From Celoporthe dispersa (taxonomy: Eukaryota; Ascomycota; Sordariomycetes; Diaporthales; Cryphonectriaceae): a stretch of 64,000 nt of DNA. Below the pieces are notes generated by a model. That model had not been told where the DNA came from and ran no database searches. It saw nothing but the letters and a program-made list of their open reading frames with translations. The position numbers and the translations under genes are program-made. Shown piece after piece: positions 58,542 through 64,000 of this stretch. The stretch lies in NCBI GenBank assembly GCA_016584495.1, contig WAID01000009.1, forward strand, positions 2,790,001 to 2,854,000, in the 5' to 3' direction. Each line of letters begins with the position of its first letter. The first letter of the stretch is position 1.

Positions 58542-60276
58542 GACGATGGCGGAAGGGTTGACGGGGAGGGGCCCTGACCAAGGGAAGTAGGGTGCTTCTT
58601 CGCAGGTGTTGTTGTTGGAGGAGGAGGAGGAGGACGGGGTCTTGTCTCTGGTATCGCGCAGATTAGGGACACATGTACACAAAAAATGAAACGTTCTATA
58701 CGCCTGATGATGGTCTCTCGGAGTATTTGGGGGGGGGGGACTACACACGAAAAGAGTCGACTGTAATTGAGAGGCCAAGGCTCAAGAGCGGTCCAAGATT
58801 CCTGTTGTCTCACGAGAGAAGGGAGACAGAAGGAGGGAGGGAGAGAAAGAAAAAAAAGACCAAGGTAGCAACGGGAGAAGTCGGTGGATTCGGTCTTCTG
58901 GGCGTTGCACATGTCAGCCGGTAAACAGCAAGTCTTCGGTGATGGTGCCTCGTCGGAGTTTCCCAAGCAAGCTCCCCCAGAGGCCGGTCCCCCTCTCCCC
59001 CCTCCCCTCCTTCGCCCAGTGGAGAGCTCTCCCCCAGACCTCCGGCGCCAAACTTGATGGAGAAAAACAACAGCCATCGTCCAAAGGGAACTCACAAGAT
59101 TGACAGCAGGCAGACAATTGTTCAATTCTCGAATTTCGATAGTATCCGTAAGGCAGAAGACTCGAAGATAGGATGACAAAAAAACCAGGACCAAGGTCGA
59201 AGTTTCGGGAGAGAGAGGGGGGGCATTCAGCTGAGGACAGCAACGACAGGACAAAAAACAGGTCCAGATGGCTTCGGGACAACCAACAATACGGTAATCG
59301 GCCTTCCAGGCGCCCCAAGCTGCTTGCTTTTCTGGGCTCGGGGACCTTGCGAGTCTACAGGGGACCAGGGTCTTACAGGTTGGGAGGGGGGAGGGCGGGA
59401 GGGCCTCAACCTTCCCTAGAACCCCGACTGGTGCGGCGGGCTGGGCTGCTGAGGGGCCCTGGCACGCTGGGCTGCAGGCCGCTGCGGTACTATGTACAGC
59501 GGCAGGATACGAAGTACATGGGGCAGACACCCAAAATCTGCGGTGAGCAGGTGTACCCTTTCTTGACTGGGGTCCCCCCGCCCTACTGCTGGATCTCAAC
59601 AACGACTTTCCCCCCGGGACGTCTCAAGGGTTGGGTCACCTTCCCAACGCTCTGGAAGAACCACAAAAAAGTCTTGAGGGCTCCAAGCTCGCTTCCAGAT
59701 GCGATAGCAGGAGGAGCCATCCCAGAGCTAGCACCAGCTCGACAGAGGCCCTTGCTTGCGTTCCGTTCTGTGCAGGCTCGGGGCCTGGCGAGCCCTTTAG
59801 CTCTCTCTCAGCCGTCAGCCGTGGATTATTATGTCTGTCGCACATACAGAACCCGCGTGGCTTTGCCCTGAAAAAAAAAGGGATCTCGTACAGATCCTGT
59901 GCATCAGCAGCAGACAGGTCGCGAGCATGATTGGATTCCCTCCTTTGCCCAGACGCCCCAATCTCGTTTTTCCAGTCAGATCTTACACAATTTATTTTAA
60001 TCTTTTTCCCCCTTCTCCCCTGGGATACAAGGGTTTCATAATGTACAAGCGCCACGAGTGACGGGGTATTTCGCTCTCCATCAGGTCTAACCTCCCCACC
60101 AGTCGCGCACCTGTAGATTTTCCTAGCATCCCTCAAATCAAGAAAGGTCTATCCGATTCGTCCTTCATGCCCCTGTGTGCCGTGTGCCGTGTGCTGTGTA
60201 GTAGAGATGTTCTTTGTCTTATAAACTGAAAATGCCAGTGTATCCTCTCGCCTCCGGGTGCTTCTTCGCGGTCGGC
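58542..60276. other. Intergenic and YHM2 promoter
   Basis: About 1.7 kb between CIT1 and YHM2, both minus strand. It has a G11 run near 58729. Open frames on both strands (for example 59173-59871) have no splice or family support. Confidence 0.45.
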
Positions 60277-62058
60277 TTAGAGCTTCTTGCAGATCTCGAT
60301 CCACTTCTCGGTGGAGAAGGACTTGGGCCTGAAGAATCACCTCTCGTCAGCAGGCTAGATCAGGTAGAGGGGCGAGGAGCCGCCCGGGGTTGGGGGGGGG
60401 GGTGGTAGTGGTGGGATACGAAGCTTACCTCTCGATGGGGGCGCCGACGGCGCGGTCGATGATCAGCTGGGGGAGGACACCGATGGCGCGGGACACGCCG
60501 AACAGGACGGTGTAGTAGTTGGCCTCGGTCAGGCCGTAGTACTGGAGCAGGACACCGGAGTGGGCATCGACGTTGGGGTAGGGGTTCTTGGTCTTGCCGT
60601 GCTCGGTCAGGACGCCGGGGGCGATCTTGTACACCTGGCTGACCAGCTGGAACATGGGGTCCTCGGGCATCTTCTCCTGGGCGAACTTGCGCTGCGCCAT
60701 GTAGCGGGGGTCGGTCTTGCGGAGCACAGCGTGGCCGTAGCCGGGAACCACACGGCCGGCGTTCAGGGTGGACCACAGGTAGTCGGTGATGGCCTTGTCG
60801 CTCAGGTCGTCGCCGACAGCCTTCTTCATCTCGGTGAGCCAGTTCAGCACCTCCTGGTTGGCCAGGCCGTGCAGGGGGCCGGCCAGGCCCTGGAGGCCGG
60901 CGGAGACGGACAGGAAGGGGGAGCTGAGGGCGCTGCCGACCAGGTGGGTGGTGTGGGCGCTGACGTTGCCGCCCTCGTGGTCGGTGTGGATGGTCAGGTA
61001 CAGACGCAGCAGCTCGATGAAGTCGGCGTTGTTGCCGAAGCCCAGCTGGTTGGCGAAGTTGAACGAGTAGTCCTTGTCCTTCTGGACGGGGGCGACCTTG
61101 CCGCCCTTGAAGACGTTCTGGTAGATGCGGGCAGCGATGGTGGGCAGCTTGGCGATCAGGTCCATCGAGTCCTCAAAGGTGTGGCTCCAGTACTCCTTCT
61201 TGTTCATGCCCTTGGCGTAGGCCTTGGCGAACGACGAGGTGTGCTCGAGGGCGGTGACGGCGAGGGAGAACTGGGCCATGGGGTGGAGGTCCGAGGGGCA
61301 GCGGTCGATGAGCTCCTCGACGAACTTGGGCACATCGGAGCGGGCGGCCCACTCGGCGGACAGGTCGCGAACCTGCTGCTCGGAGGGGACCTCGCCGGTC
61401 AGGGAGGAGCCAGAAGAGACCTGGCCAGCCATGCACGTCAGCACCATGCGCGCGGCAGCACAGCAGCGGGACGATGTGTCGACGCCCCAGCGGGGGTTCG
61501 TAACTTACCCTCAGGCAGGGGCTCGTTGCCACCGGGGGCCTTGGGGAGGAGCTCCTGGCACTCGGGGATGGTCTTGCCGCGGAAGCGGATGCCCTCCTCG
61601 GAGTCGAGGACGGAGCCCTCCCAGACCAGGCACTTGATGCCACGGGCACCACCGTAGACCTGGTCCAGGGTCACCTTGTCGACAACCTTGGAGCCATTCT
61701 CCCTGTCATTCGGAGCTCAAGTCAGCCACATCGCCCTCCGGCGCAGGAGGAAGGGTTTGTATATGTGTATATGTAGGCGCAGGTCATGGACTGACTTGCG
61801 GAGGGCCTTGATCTCCTCGATCTTCTCGGGCAGAAGCTCGGCGAAACGCTCCTTCAGGGTCTAGCAGACGGCAGAGGTGTCAGCGGCAGGGCGGCAAGGC
61901 CGGCTCCAAGGGCCAGCACGGGGTGGTTGAGGGGGGGGGGCACACACCTGTGTCTTCGCGCTGTAGCAGCGGACGGCGCTGAAGGAGGTAGGTCGGAAGG
62001 CAGAGGTCCTCAGAGAGGTCCTCAGAGCTGAAGAGCCGAGGCGCATAGCAGAGGCCAT
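60277..62058 (-). CDS. CIT1: Mitochondrial citrate synthase
   Basis: The first enzyme of the TCA cycle (oxaloacetate + acetyl-CoA to citrate), 470 residues after correction. Exons are 62058-61948, 61860-61796, 61702-61509, 61420-60429 and 60328-60277. The N-terminus is an Arg/Ser/Ala presequence (MASAMRLGSSALRTSLRTSA). Landmarks: GIRFRGKTIPECQELLPKA, HPMAQFSLAVTALEH and the catalytic triad His in TDHEGGNVSAHT, His in VPGYGHAVLRKTDPRY and Asp in PNVDAHSGVLLQYYG. The C-terminus is KWIEICKKL. At 61402-61404 (a GGG on the plus strand) one base too many breaks WLL from LTGEVPSEQQ at the start of exon 4. Correcting it makes the exon total a multiple of three. Long antisense frames over this gene are codon-bias shadows. 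Confidence 0.96.
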
Positions 62059-64000
62059 CTTGGAAGGCGGACGAGGCTGTTGTGGGATGTGGAAAGAGGA
62101 GGCGAGGGAGCAGAGAAGTGAAGGAGGAGAAGGAGAAAAACGCTGCGAGATAGGAGGGCGAGCAGATAGAAATTCGGCCGGAAGGAGAAAAAAAATGAGA
62201 GAGAGATCGGTACCATGCAGGGCAGCTCGGACAAAAACGCGCGAATTTTGATGGCCGTGGGCGCCTTCCGGGGTAGACGAAAAGGATACGACGAGGGTAG
62301 CCGAATCTGGATCCTCAACACATCCCTGCCCCAGATTTCAGGTTCCCGGTACAAGCAGAGCAGGACCACGGAGCCTTCACACTGCGGACAGACAGCTCAG
62401 ATCCCACTGAGCCCCGGGTAAGAGGACAGATCAATTCGTCATCCAGGAAGGTAACCTGCACTTATTATCTCCAATCATCACCACCAGACCACAGGACGGG
62501 GGTATACACACTATTCGCAAGTGTATGGACGCATATTGTACCTTATGTACCATGTACATACGGCGAGTATTGATACTACGTGCCCTCGGGTCGGACTCTA
62601 AAAATAAAAAAAAGGAAAGAAAAAAAAAAGAAGGTTGCAGCCACCAAAGCCCCAAGTTTCCCCCCAGCTTTGACGTCAGAAGGTACGCCGGCAGCTACCA
62701 CCATGGTGGCCCCAATACTCCGAAGAAGCGCATTGCCCTCCCATTGACGCCCACGGGCGCAGGAATCGATCTTGAGGCCACAATATGTTGGTATCATCAG
62801 ATTAGTGTCAATTCAATTCAGCTTCTTCGCATTATTATGCTCCGCGACGAGAGATCCTATGACGCGATGAGAATAGGACCGAGAGAGAAAAGAAGGGGGG
62901 AAAATAGCTCTCTCAGGTTGCCCGACCCAACCAGCTAGCCTACCAGTCGCCAGCCTACCAAGCAGCTCTGACGGGAGGGTTGCGTAGCCTCCTCCGCTTC
63001 AAACCAGCAGCTGGAACAAGTTTCGGCTCGCGACTCGCTCTTCATCAAATCCCCGGCCCACCAGATAGTATGTATCATTTTTCACCAACCCCCCCTCCCC
63101 GACCTCCTCTTCCCTCTCTCTTTTTCCCCGACGCTGAAACATGTAAAGGGGACACCCCACAGTCAGAGACTTCAAAGAAAGAAAAAAGAAGAAAAAAGAG
63201 CACCCGTACATACATAGATAGGAGAGGGGAGTGAGGGCATTTGAGATAAGAGAACATCAGATGAGGCCTAGCAGCAGTGATTGGGAAGGGTGTACTCTGC
63301 TACACAGCAGCACATCATGACTGGCTGTCGCTAGTGAGTATTGCAGGTTCCCCTGCCCACGTGCTACTGTTACTGCTGCTGCTGCTGCTGTGCGAGCCCA
63401 CTGCCATCGCCACTGCCGGGGCGCGCTAAACTCACTAGCCCCCCCTCTGCACGTCAAGCACTGGCCAGGCAGAGGTCACCTACCTACCAGAGTTTTGCCC
63501 TGCCCACCCTCATCTGCGCCTGCCGTTCGATAAAAACCCCATCATCTGCCACCACCTCCAACTTTTTCTAATCTCCCTCTTTCCTACCATCCACAACAGC
63601 CCAACACCCTAGCAGTAACACGGCCACCCGTGCTGGATTTCTATCGAGAATTCATCCGCCCGACTTGATTTTCATCAAATTTGCAGTAGTCTCGGCATCT
63701 CCTGGCCTGCTTTCACCACCTGCAGATTGATCTGGAAGTTTTTTTTTCCTGCCGCAGACCGTGCTGCGCGCCACCTCGAAGGGAGAAGAAGAAGAAAAAA
63801 GACGCGTCCAGTCACAGACCCCCAAGAAGACGTCGCGGCCCAACTCTAGACACTTTTTGCCTGCCTCTCGCAGTAAACAAGCACCCTCCAGATCTAGGCT
63901 GTGCCGTTTGACCATCGTACATCACCGTACTGTCTCTCTCTCTCTGGATCATCTGGTCCTTGACTCTTTTTTTTCGCAGAGCGTCGCGCGTACACTGGCC
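62059..64000. other. CIT1 promoter and right-edge intergenic region
   Basis: About 1.9 kb. It holds the citrate synthase promoter, a (TGC)n tract near 63366-63387 and pyrimidine-rich sequence at the right edge that may be the leader of a plus-strand gene beyond the window. No coding region is supported. Confidence 0.45.

Noticed and set aside
60560..61657. A very long antisense frame over citrate synthase
   Set aside because: It mirrors the strongly biased codon third positions of CIT1; the sense strand has all catalytic residues.
1..64000. Programmed frameshifting as an explanation for the frame breaks
   Set aside because: The breaks differ in direction and context and share no slippery site or downstream structure I can see.
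1..64000. Wholesale pseudogenisation
   Set aside because: Splice sites, catalytic residues and C-terminal signals are all preserved and no nonsense changes occur beyond the one-base shifts.
1..64000. tRNA or rRNA genes
   Set aside because: I found no convincing A/B-box pair with a foldable cloverleaf, but this was by eye only.
1..64000. A secondary-metabolite, effector or defence cluster
   Set aside because: No backbone synthase, transporter-regulator group or NLR-type gene is present; the genes are housekeeping.

Overview
The window is nuclear DNA from a filamentous ascomycete (Pezizomycotina, most likely a Sordariomycete). The genes are single-copy eukaryotic housekeeping genes cut by one to five short GT-AG introns of about 44-180 bases, often with CTAAC/CTGAC branch points near the 3' end. 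Leaders are long and pyrimidine-rich, and gaps of 0.3-2.6 kb separate the genes. The closest protein matches I recognise are fungal (Rho1 ending CLVL, Yhm2, Rud3 with its GRAB domain, Get1, Emc7, Wwm1). I see no rRNA, tRNA, CRISPR, phage or bacterial features and no secondary-metabolite cluster.

Layout. 1-6.5 kb: a GT34 glycosyltransferase running off the left edge, a RINGv (MARCH-type) membrane E3 ligase, proteasome subunit alpha-2 and an RCC1-repeat protein. 8-14.4 kb, plus strand: a large uncharacterised protein, GET1 and an uncharacterised multi-pass membrane protein. 14.8-20.6 kb: the golgin RUD3 and the nucleolar RRM protein NOP15 on the minus strand, with NOP15 head-to-head with SSS1 (Sec61 gamma). 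21.7-31.7 kb, plus strand: a prenyltransferase-alpha-repeat protein, a GPI-type aspartic protease, a vacuolar amino-acid transporter and a spliced 29-residue Cys-rich microprotein. 33.3-47.1 kb: RHO1, a possible small gene, a metallophosphoesterase, the WW protein WWM1, EMC7, O-acetylhomoserine sulfhydrylase and a MARVEL protein. 49.7-62.1 kb: a peroxisomal-type acyl-CoA synthetase, an AT-rich island, a giant WD40 protein, and then the citrate/oxoglutarate carrier YHM2 beside mitochondrial citrate synthase.

Functional themes. Several genes serve membrane-protein biogenesis and trafficking (GET1, SSS1, EMC7, RUD3). YHM2 and CIT1 are adjacent on the same strand and act on the same metabolite. 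These look like ordinary housekeeping neighbourhoods, not a dedicated cluster.

Most striking observation. Twelve gene models need a one-base insertion or deletion (13 events) to join two clearly homologous reading frames, often in short mononucleotide runs. The affected genes include ones expected to be essential or central (RHO1 twice, citrate synthase, O-acetylhomoserine sulfhydrylase). No premature stops or losses of key residues accompany them. In the 11 complete genes affected (GT34 is cut by the window edge), correcting the shift gives exon totals that are exact multiples of three. I read this as residual consensus error from a long-read assembly, not mass pseudogenisation. It would break automatic annotation of about half the genes here. 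I did not find a convincing new biological system. The most interesting biology is the microprotein gene at 31.5 kb, the histone-H1-like repeats on NOP15 and the AT-rich relic serving as the WD40 promoter.
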